From assembly GCA_031178625.1 (NCBI GenBank), contig JAPSIR010000006.1, positions 1 through 43,206 on the forward strand: a stretch of DNA of 43,206 nucleotides, written 5' to 3'. A program made the translations under genes and the position numbers. The notes under the pieces were generated by a model that was not told where the DNA came from, made no database searches, and saw nothing but the letters and a program-made list of their open reading frames with translations. The stretch's first letter is position 1. Each line of letters starts with the position of its first letter. Shown piece after piece: positions 21,282 to 27,720 of the stretch. Source of the stretch: Cellulomonas sp. Its GTDB lineage: Bacteria > Actinomycetota > Actinomycetes > Actinomycetales > Cellulomonadaceae.

Positions 21282-21652
21282 CCGTGCTGCTGCTGGCGCT
21301 CGCGGGCGGGCTCGGGGCGGCGGCGCGGTTCGTCGTCGACGGGCTCGTGCGCGGTCGGGTCCGGACGTCGTTCCCGTGGGGGACGGTCGCCGTCAACGTG
21401 TCGGGGTCGCTGCTGCTGGGCGTCCTCACGGGCGCGGCGGCCGCGGACGCGGTCGGCCCGACGGCGCTCGTCGTGGCGGGCACCGGGTTCTGCGGCGGGT
21501 TCACCACGTTCTCGACGGCCACGGTCGAGACGGTGCGGCTGGCGCAGGACGGGGAGGTACGGCGCGCGGTGCTGAACGCCGGCGGGACGCTGGCCACCTG
21601 CGTTGTCGCCGCAGCGGCGGGCGCGGCCGTCGCGCACGCGCTCCTCGCCTGA
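21278..21652 (+). CDS. crcB: Fluoride channel subunit CrcB/Fluc (second of a pair)
   Basis: The 124-aa protein is a standard-length Fluc subunit with GGLGAAARFVVDGL, AVNVSGSLLLGVLTG and CGGFTTFSTATVE. The asparagine in VNVSG and the phenylalanine-containing FTTFST loop are the pore features of the family. Its GTG start lies within the end of the first copy, so translation is coupled. The two subunits are clearly diverged, which fits a dual-topology heterodimer. Confidence 0.93.
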   Translation: MTVLLLALAGGLGAAARFVVDGLVRGRVRTSFPWGTVAVNVSGSLLLGVLTGAAAADAVGPTALVVAGTGFCGGFTTFSTATVETVRLAQDGEVRRAVLNAGGTLATCVVAAAAGAAVAHALLA

Positions 21653-21902
21653 CCGTTCCACGCATGCCCGTCCCTCGCCGGATCTCTCCGCACGTGAGCT
21701 GCCCGGCCGCGGGCGCCCGACGGCGTCCCGCCCGGCGCACGGTCGACAGGCCGTGCAGCCGGTAGAGCATGCGGACGGCGACGACGTCGACCTGTCCGTA
21801 CGCCCGCGCACGGCGCCGCCGGCCAGGGCAGCGCACATCTCACGCGCGGGACGGTCTCGCCCCTCGAACAAGGCGCTGCGGCTCCTGGCGCGCGTCAGGC
21901 CG
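21653..21902. other. Gap with no convincing gene
   Basis: This 250-bp stretch has no ORF with a good start and Shine-Dalgarno. A minus-strand frame around 21750-21820 reads RAYGQVDVVAVRMLYRLHGL, which looks protein-like but lacks a proper beginning and end. It may be a gene remnant. I do not recognise it. Confidence 0.3.
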
Positions 21903-22139
21903 TCAGCGCTCGTCGTCCAGCGGCGTCGCGCCCGTGGCCTCCGCCGTGGCACGGTCGACGAGGTAGACGCGGCCGCTCGCGTCGCGGACGCGCACGAACT
22001 CCGAGCGCAGCGCGGACTCGCGCTCCTGCTCGGCCTCGTTGGCCCGCCGGCCGGCGCGACGCGGGTGCGCGACCGACGCCGGCCCGAGCAGGTAGCGCGC
22101 GAGCCAGTCCGTCATGTCGAACCGCCGACCGCGTGCCAT
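21903..22139 (-). CDS. Small unknown protein divergent from MarR regulator
   Basis: The 78-aa product starts MARGRRFDMTDWLARYLLGPA, with a basic middle (RRAGRRANEAEQERE). Its C-terminal half, SEFVRVRDASGRVYLVDR, looks like a small beta unit. It has no signal peptide or membrane helix. GGGGGA before the ATG is a fair Shine-Dalgarno. It shares a short divergent promoter region with the OhrR-like gene, so the regulator may control it. I do not recognise a family. Confidence 0.65.
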   Translation of the reverse strand: MARGRRFDMTDWLARYLLGPASVAHPRRAGRRANEAEQERESALRSEFVRVRDASGRVYLVDRATAEATGATPLDDER

Positions 22140-22154
22140 CGCGTCTCCCCCGGG

Positions 22155-22180
22155 ATGATGATCGTTAGCGCACTCATCAT
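22155..22180. promoter_or_regulatory. Candidate operator between the small gene and marR
   Basis: ATGATGA-N12-TCATCAT is a perfect inverted repeat in the AT-richest stretch of this region. Inside lies TTAGCGCACTCA, close to the TTAG-CTAA symmetry seen in MarR operators. TATGAT on the minus strand overlaps the right arm and could be the -10 of the small gene. Binding by the adjacent MarR protein is inferred. Confidence 0.55.
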
Positions 22181-22201
22181 AAGGGTGCTCACGGTCCCGG
22201 C

Positions 22202-22207
22202 TAGCAT
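22202..22207 (+). promoter_or_regulatory. Leaderless -10 candidate (TAGCAT) for marR
   Basis: TAGCAT is followed by seven bases and the GTG at 22215. It also contains the ATG at 22206, so that upstream ATG would not be transcribed. Confidence 0.45.
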
Positions 22208-22214
22208 GGACGCC

Positions 22215-22667
22215 GTGACGAGCCACCCCGCCGCCGACCCGCTCGCCGTCGAGGCGCAGGTGTGCCTGACGCTGTCGGCGGCCGCCCGCTCGCTCGTCGC
22301 GTTCTACCGGCCCCTGCTCGAGCCGCTGGGGCTCACGCACCCGCAGTACCTCGCGATGCTCGCCCTCTGGCAGCACGGGCCGCTGTCGCTGCGCGCGCTC
22401 GCCGACCTCCTGCACCTGGAGCCGGCGACGACGTCGCCGATCGTCAAGCGCCTCGCCGCCATGGGGCTGGTCGTCCGGTCACGCGCCGCGGGTGACGAGC
22501 GCACCCTCGCGATCGAGCTGACGGACGCCGGCCGTGCCCTGCGGGCGCAGGCCGAGCACATCCCCGCGACGATGGTCGAGCGGCTCGACGTGACGCCGGC
22601 GCAGCTCGACGAGATCCGCCGCGCGGCACAGCTCGTCGTCGACTCGGTCGGCGCCAGCGAGCGCTGA
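22215..22667 (+). CDS. MarR-family regulator, OhrR-like (organic peroxide sensor type)
   Basis: The 150-aa protein has a winged helix (about 45-110: SLRALADLLHLEPATTSPIVKRLAAMGLVVR) between dimerisation helices. The N-terminal motif EAQVCLTLSAAARSLV with Cys17, and later LGLTHPQYLAMLALW, are the marks of OhrR, in which that cysteine is oxidised by organic peroxides and releases DNA. GTG 22215 was preferred over ATG 22206 because the TAGCAT hexamer overlaps the ATG, and because homologues begin close to the PLAVE segment. No ohr peroxidase gene is nearby, so the target may be the divergent small gene or lie elsewhere. Confidence 0.85.
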   Translation: MTSHPAADPLAVEAQVCLTLSAAARSLVAFYRPLLEPLGLTHPQYLAMLALWQHGPLSLRALADLLHLEPATTSPIVKRLAAMGLVVRSRAAGDERTLAIELTDAGRALRAQAEHIPATMVERLDVTPAQLDEIRRAAQLVVDSVGASER

Positions 22668-22702
22668 ACCGGGGCGGCGTCCGCGGGCCCGGTTCAGCGC
22701 TC
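22659..22702. terminator. Bidirectional terminator spanning the marR stop codon
   Basis: The arms GAGCGCTGAACCGGG and CCCGGTTCAGCGCTC form a perfect 15-bp stem with a 14-base loop. The left arm contains the TGA of marR. The ABC permease gene ends at 22720 on the other strand. Confidence 0.85.
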
Positions 22703-22719
22703 GACCGTACCGACTCGCG

Positions 22720-23523
22720 TCAGCGCGACGTGCGGCGGTACCGCGCGATCGCGAGCGGGGCGAACACCACGAGGATCACCACGACGCAGATCAGGGTGTA
22801 GAGCGCCGGGTTCTGCATCGACCAGGCGTCGGACACCGGGGCCGCCGGGTTGGTGTTGCCGAACAGCTCCCGGCACGCCTGCGTCAACGTCGAGACCGGG
22901 TTCCACTCGACGAAGACCCGCAGCGCCGGCGGGAACGAGTCCAGCGGCACGAAGGCGTTCGACACGAACGTGAGCGGCATGATGACGATGAACGACGCGT
23001 TGTTGATGACCTCGACGCTCGGCACCAGCACGCCGACCAGCGCCATGATCCAGCTCACCGCGTAGGCGAAGACCAGGAGCAGCCCGAACGCGGCGGCGGC
23101 GTCGAGCAGCGACCCGCGCACGCGCCACCCGACCAGCAGGCCGGTGAGCGCCATGATCAGCAGGGACAGCACGTTGTAGACGACGTCGGACAGCGTGCGC
23201 CCGGCCAGCACCGCGGACTGCGACATGGGCAGCGACCGGAACCGGTCGATGATGCCCTTCTGCATGTCCTCCGCGATGCCGGCGCCGGTGAACGTGGCGC
23301 CGAACACGACGGTCTGCGCGAAGATCCCCGGGATGAGGAACTCGCGGTAGCTCGTGCCGTCGCCGGGGTCGATCGCGCCGCCGAACACGTACGCGAAGAG
23401 CAGCACGAACATGATCGGCGAGATCAGCACCGCGACGAGGATCTCCGGCACGCGCACGATCTTGAGCAGGTTGCGCTTGGCGACGACCTGGGTGTCGGTC
23501 AACGTCCGGGTCAGCGTGGTCAC
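22720..23523 (-). CDS. ABC-2 type exporter permease (DrrB-like)
   Basis: The 267-aa protein is the membrane half of an ABC-2 exporter, with about six helices and the family segments FLIPGIFAQTVVFG, MQKGIIDRFRSLPMSQSAVLAGR and SNAFVPLDSFP. The GTG start overlaps the ATPase stop by four bases (GTGA), so both are made together. DrrAB-type pairs export hydrophobic drugs or lipids; the substrate is unknown. It ends in a basic tail (RYRRTSR). The terminator shared with marR follows. Confidence 0.92.
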   Translation of the reverse strand: MTTLTRTLTDTQVVAKRNLLKIVRVPEILVAVLISPIMFVLLFAYVFGGAIDPGDGTSYREFLIPGIFAQTVVFGATFTGAGIAEDMQKGIIDRFRSLPMSQSAVLAGRTLSDVVYNVLSLLIMALTGLLVGWRVRGSLLDAAAAFGLLLVFAYAVSWIMALVGVLVPSVEVINNASFIVIMPLTFVSNAFVPLDSFPPALRVFVEWNPVSTLTQACRELFGNTNPAAPVSDAWSMQNPALYTLICVVVILVVFAPLAIARYRRTSR

Positions 23524-24560
23524 CGGGCCACCTCCCCGGCGGCGTCGGGGCGCGCGGGCACGAGGTCGCGCTCCTCGTCGGCGCCCCCGCCGGGCGGTGG
23601 TCCGGACGCGTCCGCGTCCTCCGCCGTGCGGCCGGTCAGCGTGAGGAACACGTCGTCGAGCGTGGGGCGCCGCAGCCCCACGTCGAGCACCCGGACGCCG
23701 TCGGTCTCCAGCCGGTCGAGCACGCGCCGCAACGACCGCGCACCGTCCTGCACCGCCACCGAGAGGCTTCGCTCGGTCGCACCGTCGTGCACCTCGTCGC
23801 CCCCTGCGACCGCCGCGAGCGCGGCCCGCGCGGCCTCCCGGTCGGCCGCGTCGGCCACCACCAGCTCGACCCGCTCGCCGCCGACCTGCGCCTTCAGCGC
23901 GTCGGCGGTGCCGTGCGCGATCGCGCGCCCGTGGTCGATCACGACGATGTCGTCGGCGAGCCGGTCCGCCTCCTCCAGGTACTGGGTGGTGAGGAGCACG
24001 GTCGTGCCGGTGCGGACCAGGCCCGCGATGACGTCCCACATCTGGAGCCGGCTGCGCGGGTCCAGCCCGGTCGTCGGCTCGTCCAGCACCACGACGCGCG
24101 GCGTCGCGACGAGCGCGCACGCGAGGTCGAGGCGGCGCCGCATGCCGCCGGAGTACGTCTTCGCGGGACGGTTGCCGGCGTCCGACAGGTCGAACCCGTC
24201 GAGCAGCTCCCGCGCCCGGTCCACCGCGCGCCGCCGCCGGAAGCCGTAGAGGCGGCCGATCATCTCGAGGTTCTCCGCACCGGTGAGGTTCTCGTCGACC
24301 GCGGCCGACTGGCCCGACAGCCCGATGCGCCGGCGCACCTCCTCCGGCTCCCGCAGGACGTCCGCGCCCGCGACCGTCGCCGTGCCCTCGTCGGGGCGCA
24401 GCAGCGTCGTGAGGATGCGGACCGCCGTCGTCTTGCCCGCGCCGTTCGGGCCGAGCAGGGCGAGCACCGTCCCCTCGGGCACCTCGAGGTCGAGGCCGCG
24501 CAGGGCCTCCACCGCGCCGTACCGCTTCACCAGCCCGTGAGCCTCGATCGTCGTCGTCAT
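23520..24560 (-). CDS. ABC exporter ATP-binding protein (DrrA-like)
   Basis: The 346-aa ATPase has Walker A GPNGAGKTT (37-45), signature SGGMRRR (137-143) and Walker B VVVLDEPTTGLDP with Asp160-Glu161. The C-terminal extension of about 100 residues, ending GLRRPTLDDVFLTLTGRTAE, is typical of DrrA, where it contacts the permease. The ATG at 24560 follows GGAGAGGGG; longer reading frames upstream lack these signals. It forms a two-gene operon with the permease. Two 12-bp direct repeats 113 bp upstream are possible control sites. Confidence 0.94.
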   Translation of the reverse strand: MTTTIEAHGLVKRYGAVEALRGLDLEVPEGTVLALLGPNGAGKTTAVRILTTLLRPDEGTATVAGADVLREPEEVRRRIGLSGQSAAVDENLTGAENLEMIGRLYGFRRRRAVDRARELLDGFDLSDAGNRPAKTYSGGMRRRLDLACALVATPRVVVLDEPTTGLDPRSRLQMWDVIAGLVRTGTTVLLTTQYLEEADRLADDIVVIDHGRAIAHGTADALKAQVGGERVELVVADAADREAARAALAAVAGGDEVHDGATERSLSVAVQDGARSLRRVLDRLETDGVRVLDVGLRRPTLDDVFLTLTGRTAEDADASGPPPGGGADEERDLVPARPDAAGEVAR

Positions 24561-24672
24561 GCCCCTCTCCCGTCTCCGCCGTCCCGGGGACCGACCCGCC
24601 GCACGGGCCGGACTCGTCGGGGCGGGCCGAACGCGTCGACGCCGCCCGCCGTGTCCGCCCGCCGGCGCCGGG
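24561..24672. other. Upstream leader of the ABC exporter operon
   Basis: This stretch holds the Shine-Dalgarno of the ATPase gene and no recognisable -10 box. No RNA motif was seen. Confidence 0.3.
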
Positions 24673-24696
24673 CCGCACCGGTTGCCGCACCGGTTG
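24673..24696. repeat. Two tandem 12-bp repeats (CCGCACCGGTTG)
   Basis: CCGCACCGGTTG occurs twice without a gap, and each copy contains the palindrome ACCGGT. The position upstream of the ABC operon suggests regulator binding, but no partner is known. Confidence 0.7.
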
Positions 24697-24758
24697 CCCG
24701 GTACGCCCCGATCCGTCCTCATGCTGCACCCGACCACCGACACGACGGCAGACGGTGC

Positions 24759-24777
24759 CGGCACCGGTCCGGTGCCG
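24759..24777 (-). terminator. Palindromic hairpin after the alcohol dehydrogenase gene
   Basis: CGGCACCGG and CCGGTGCCG flank a single T. A hairpin of about seven pairs with a small loop would form 24 bp past the stop codon. It could be a terminator, or an operator for the ABC operon instead. Confidence 0.45.
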
Positions 24778-24800
24778 CGCCAGCCCCCGGCTGTGCCACG

Positions 24801-25934
24801 TCAGAGCGACGCGCGGAGCACGTCCTCCATCTCGTCCCCGGTCAGCACGACGGGGTTCCCGCGCGTGCTGGAGGCGGCGAGCGCGTCCCGGGCGACGTCG
24901 GCGACGTCCGCGTCGTCCAGGCCGAGGTCTCCCAGCCCGCGGGTCCCGAGCGCCTCCACCGTGTCCCCCAGCCACGCGACCGCGTCCTCGGCGCGCGCAC
25001 CGGGCCGTCCGGTGAGCACGGCCGCCGCCTCCGCGTACCGCCGCAGGCCCTCGCCGTCGGGGTCGCCGCGCCGCAACGCCCGCACGTTCGCGTCCGTCGT
25101 CGCCGCGAGCACCGCCGCGCACACCGCGCCGTGCGGCGCGCCGAGTCGGCCGCCGAGCGCGGCCGCCAGCCCGTGCACCGCGCCCAGCCGCGCGTTCGCG
25201 AGGGCCATCCCGGACAGCAGCGCGGCGAGGCTCATGTCGGTGCGCGCGTCGAGGTCGTCGCCGTGCGTGCGGGCCCGCACGAGCGAGCGCGCCGCCCGGC
25301 GCAGACCCTCGCGCGCGAGCGGGTCGGTCAGCGGCGTCGCCTGCGGGGTGGTGAAGGCCTCGAGGCACTGCGTGAGGGCGTCGGCGCCGGACGACGCGGT
25401 GACCCCCGGCGGGCAGCCGAGCGTGAGCACGGGGTCCACGACCGCCACGGTCGGCAGCAGCGTCGGCCCGCGCAGGCTGACCTTCACGCCGCGCTCGGGC
25501 ACCCGCACCGGCGCGTTCGCGGTGACCTCCGCACCCGTCCCGGCGGTCGTGGGGACGGCCACCACGGGGAGCGCCGGGCGCGGCAGCGGGCGCCCGGCCC
25601 CGACCACCTCGAGGTGGTCCAGCACGTCGCCGTCCGACGGCGCGAGCACGGCCACCGCCTTCGCCGTGTCGACGACCGACCCGCCGCCCCAGCCGACGAC
25701 GACGTCCGGGCGCAGCTCGCGCGCCCGCGCGACGACCGCACGGACGTCGTCGACCGTGGGCTCGCCGCGGTGCCGCACGACGTCGACGTCGCCGGCGCCC
25801 GCGAGCGCGTCGACGTCGGCCGACCCGCCCGCGACCACGAGGACGCCCGGGCCGAACGACGCGACGACCTCCGCGACGCCCTCGGCGGCGCCGGCGCCGA
25901 CCACGAGCCGCCCAGCCGTCGCGAACGTGAACAT
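24801..25934 (-). CDS. Iron-containing alcohol dehydrogenase / maleylacetate reductase-like
   Basis: The 377-aa protein belongs to the iron-dependent dehydrogenases that reduce or oxidise alcohols, aldehydes or maleylacetate with NAD(P)H. It has the dinucleotide-binding segment GWGGGSVVDTAKAVAVL near residue 80, PTTAGTGAEVT near 128, and the metal-ligand region GADALTQCLEA plus GAVHGLAAALGGRLGAPHG. The gene has TAGGGT-N6-ATG immediately upstream and no Shine-Dalgarno, so it is probably leaderless. No aromatic-degradation genes lie nearby, so the substrate stays open. Confidence 0.88.
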   Translation of the reverse strand: MFTFATAGRLVVGAGAAEGVAEVVASFGPGVLVVAGGSADVDALAGAGDVDVVRHRGEPTVDDVRAVVARARELRPDVVVGWGGGSVVDTAKAVAVLAPSDGDVLDHLEVVGAGRPLPRPALPVVAVPTTAGTGAEVTANAPVRVPERGVKVSLRGPTLLPTVAVVDPVLTLGCPPGVTASSGADALTQCLEAFTTPQATPLTDPLAREGLRRAARSLVRARTHGDDLDARTDMSLAALLSGMALANARLGAVHGLAAALGGRLGAPHGAVCAAVLAATTDANVRALRRGDPDGEGLRRYAEAAAVLTGRPGARAEDAVAWLGDTVEALGTRGLGDLGLDDADVADVARDALAASSTRGNPVVLTGDEMEDVLRASL

Positions 25935-25940
25935 GCGCCG

Positions 25941-25946
25941 ACCCTA
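25941..25946 (-). promoter_or_regulatory. Leaderless -10 candidate (TAGGGT) for the dehydrogenase
   Basis: On the minus strand TAGGGT is followed by CGGCGC and ATG. The same TAGGGT-N6-ATG occurs before the GyrI-like gene at 27677. Confidence 0.6.
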
Positions 25947-25999
25947 GGCGTCCGCCGATGGACGGGCCACGTCCGGTCGCCGCCGGTGCCCGCCGTGCC

Positions 26000-26005
26000 T
26001 AGCGT
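26000..26005 (+). promoter_or_regulatory. Candidate -10 box (TAGCGT) of the 92-aa protein gene
   Basis: TAGCGT in the context GCCTAGCGTGGCG lies 57 bp before the ATG at 26062. It closely resembles the one at 2771. Confidence 0.45.
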
Positions 26006-26061
26006 GGCGACGGCGGGTGCGCGGCACCCGCCCCACCCCGATCCCGAGCAGGAGGACGACG

Positions 26062-26340
26062 ATGAGCTCCGAGAGCACGACCACCACGGACCACGACGAG
26101 ATCCGCAGCTGGGTGGAGGAGCACGACGGGAAGCCGGCGAGCGTGCGGGACACCGCCGGCAAGGACGACCCCGGCGTGCTGCGCATCGACTTCCCCGGCG
26201 GCGCCGGCACCGACGAGCTCGAGCACATCGGCTGGGACGCGTGGTTCGAGAAGTTCGACGAGTCGAAGCTCGCGTTCCTGTACCAGAAGCAGAAGGCCGA
26301 CGGCAGCGACAGCACGTTCTTCAAGCTCGTCTCCCGCTGA
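26062..26340 (+). CDS. Conserved 92-aa protein of unknown function
   Basis: The acidic 92-aa protein starts MSSESTTTTDHDEIRSWVEE and carries HDGKPASVRDT, DDPGVLRIDFPG and IGWDAWFEKFDESKLAFLYQ. It ends FFKLVSR. From memory this is a family widespread in bacteria that is often mislabelled as alpha-glucan branching enzyme. It has none of that enzyme's catalytic regions. A strong AGGAGGA precedes the ATG. It is a single-gene unit with its own promoter candidate and terminator. Its function is unknown; a DNA-binding or regulatory role would be speculation. Confidence 0.85.
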   Translation: MSSESTTTTDHDEIRSWVEEHDGKPASVRDTAGKDDPGVLRIDFPGGAGTDELEHIGWDAWFEKFDESKLAFLYQKQKADGSDSTFFKLVSR

Positions 26341-26357
26341 GGCTCGTCTCCCGCTGA
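26325..26357 (+). repeat. Duplicated 3' end of the 92-aa protein gene
   Basis: GCTCGTCTCCCGCTGA occurs at 26325-26340, where it ends with the stop codon, and again at 26342-26357. The 17-bp tandem copy repeats the stop codon. Confidence 0.9.
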
Positions 26358-26399
26358 GCGCCGCGGCGAGGCGCAGGACCCGGGAGCACGCCGGGATGA

Positions 26400-26433
26400 C
26401 GACGGGCCGGTGAGCGTACCCACCGGCCCGTCG
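26400..26433 (+). terminator. Terminator hairpin after the 92-aa protein gene
   Basis: A perfect 13-bp stem (CGACGGGCCGGTG with its complement) closes on an eight-base loop. It lies 60 bp past the stop. Confidence 0.85.
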
Positions 26434-26697
26434 CGACCGCCCCGACAGACGCCTCACGGCGCGTGGCCGCTCGTGGCGGCGAGTGATGGAGCCCGGGGTC
26501 ATGAACCGGGGCGGCACCTGCTCCAACCGGGAGGAGCCGGACGGTGTTCCCCGCCCGGGACGTGACCGCCGTCACGGCGCCGTGCGCGGGTCCCCCCGGC
26601 GGCCGTGCAGGCGGTGGACCGGCGCGGACGGGTCCTGCCATGCTGCCGACCGGCGGTCGCGGACGGCGGCCGCTCCCCCACCGTGAGGAGCGCAGCA
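26434..26697. other. Upstream region of the VOC gene
   Basis: Apart from the CRP-like site listed separately and the Shine-Dalgarno TGAGGAG near 26684, this 264-bp stretch shows a possible extended -10 (TGCCATGCT, about 26637-26645). No tRNA or ORF could be supported. Confidence 0.4.
26561..26576. promoter_or_regulatory. CRP/GlxR-like site (CGTGA-N6-TCACG)
   Basis: CGTGACCGCCGTCACG has the GTGA-N6-TCAC core of CRP-family sites, which in actinobacteria are bound by cAMP-dependent GlxR/Crp. The outer bases are C and G instead of T and A. It lies 122 bp before the VOC gene start. Chance is possible in GC-rich DNA. Confidence 0.4.
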
Positions 26698-27144
26698 GTG
26701 GACCGGGTCGTCATCACCGAGGCACGGCAGGTGCGGCTCGTCGCCGACCTCGAGCGGTCGCAGGCGTACTACCGCGACGTGCTCGGGTGCGAGGTCGACG
26801 GCTGGGGCCACGCCCTGCGCGGCGCGCTGCAGCTCATCCTCCAGCAGGCGAAGGACCCCGCGGACGTGCGCCCCAACGCGGCGTCGGCCAAGCGGGACAC
26901 GTACCCGACGGACTGGCAGGGTCCCGACCACGGCTGGGACTCGTTCGTCTTCGTCGAGTACGGCGACTTCGAGGCGCTGGTCGCGGAGCTGCGCGCCCAC
27001 GGCGCCGACATCGTCCTCGGGCCGGTGCAGGACACGCACAGCGACGGCATGACCTTCAAGAACGTCTACGTGCGCGACCCCGACGGCTACACGCTCGTCT
27101 TCGGCTGCGGCGGCCGGGAGCCGGCCGACCAGCCGGGGCGCTGA
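26698..27144 (+). CDS. VOC family protein (glyoxalase-like)
   Basis: The 148-aa protein is a single vicinal oxygen chelate domain. It starts DRVVITEARQVRLVADLERS and has AYYRDVLGCEVDGWGHALRG early. A middle part reads GPDHGWDSFVFVEYGDF, and it closes DPDGYTLVFGCG. A catalytic role or ligand cannot be given. GTG 26698 was chosen because TGAGGAG lies upstream at good spacing; a longer frame begins in sequence without such a signal. It converges on the GyrI-like gene. Confidence 0.8.
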   Translation: MDRVVITEARQVRLVADLERSQAYYRDVLGCEVDGWGHALRGALQLILQQAKDPADVRPNAASAKRDTYPTDWQGPDHGWDSFVFVEYGDFEALVAELRAHGADIVLGPVQDTHSDGMTFKNVYVRDPDGYTLVFGCGGREPADQPGR

Positions 27145-27147
27145 CGA

Positions 27148-27175
27148 CGCGGCGCACCGGCGGGCCCGCGCCGCG
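27148..27175. terminator. Bidirectional hairpin between VOC and GyrI-like genes
   Basis: CGCGGCGC and GCGCCGCG form an eight-base-pair stem with a 12-base loop between two convergent stop codons. Confidence 0.6.
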
Positions 27176-27176
27176 G

Positions 27177-27677
27177 TCACCCCAGCGGCAGCACGAGCCG
27201 CGTCCGCCAGCGCGCCGGGTCCGCCTCGGCCGTCCGCTCGACGCGGTAGACCTCCCAGAAGTCGCCGCGTCCGGCACCGCCGTGGTCGGCGTGCCACCGC
27301 TCGACCAGGCGGTCCCACGACGAGCCCATGCCGTCGTACGCACCGACGTGCTCGGTGGCCAGGCAGCGGCCGCCCGTCAGGGGCAGCACCTCGACGGGCG
27401 CGGTCGGCTCACCGGTGGCCGGCGTCACCGGGCCGAGGGGCAGGCCCGCGACCGGGAAGGCCGCCGCGACGTCCGCCGTCGCGTCGGGGACGCGGGCGTA
27501 CCAGGCGATCGGCGGCCCGACGACGCGGGCGCCGGCGGCCTCGACGGCGTCGAGGACCTCCCGGTGGGCCAGGTCGAAGAACGCGCCCAGGTCCGCGCGC
27601 GCGACCGTGCGCCGCGACGCGGCGACGAGGAACGTCGGTTCGAGGGTGACCTCGACGGGCGGGGTGTCCGTGGGCAT
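27177..27677 (-). CDS. GyrI-like (AraC effector-binding) domain protein
   Basis: The 166-aa protein matches the GyrI-like small-molecule-binding fold. Seen are VEVTLEPTFLVAASRRTV, GPPIAWYAR near residue 55, GGRCLATEHVGAYDGMGSSWDRL near 103, and FWEVYRV. Such proteins bind cationic drugs or other small ligands, alone or fused to a regulator. Here there is no DNA-binding domain. The ATG has TAGGGT-N6 upstream, so it is probably leaderless. It lies 43 bp past the stop of the chromate-type transporter gene, on the same strand. Confidence 0.83.
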   Translation of the reverse strand: MPTDTPPVEVTLEPTFLVAASRRTVARADLGAFFDLAHREVLDAVEAAGARVVGPPIAWYARVPDATADVAAAFPVAGLPLGPVTPATGEPTAPVEVLPLTGGRCLATEHVGAYDGMGSSWDRLVERWHADHGGAGRGDFWEVYRVERTAEADPARWRTRLVLPLG

Positions 27678-27683
27678 GGCGGC

Positions 27684-27689
27684 ACCCTA
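27684..27689 (-). promoter_or_regulatory. Leaderless -10 candidate (TAGGGT) for the GyrI-like gene
   Basis: On the minus strand TAGGGT is followed by GCCGCC and ATG. It makes the gene independent of the upstream transporter gene. Confidence 0.6.
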
Positions 27690-27720
27690 GCCGCGGCCGC
27701 GACGGCGACGGCGACGACCG

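Noticed and set aside
21750-21820. Protein-like minus-strand fragment RAYGQVDVVAVRMLYRLHGL
   Set aside because: It has no supported start or end and I could not recognise a family; recorded only as a possible remnant.
26062-26340. Label of alpha-glucan branching enzyme for the 92-aa protein
   Set aside because: At 92 aa it cannot hold the GH13 or GH57 catalytic domain; the label is a known propagation error from memory.
26466-26550. Possible tRNA-like fold around CCCGGGGTCATGAACCGGGG
   Set aside because: No acceptor stem, T-loop consensus or anticodon arm could be fitted.
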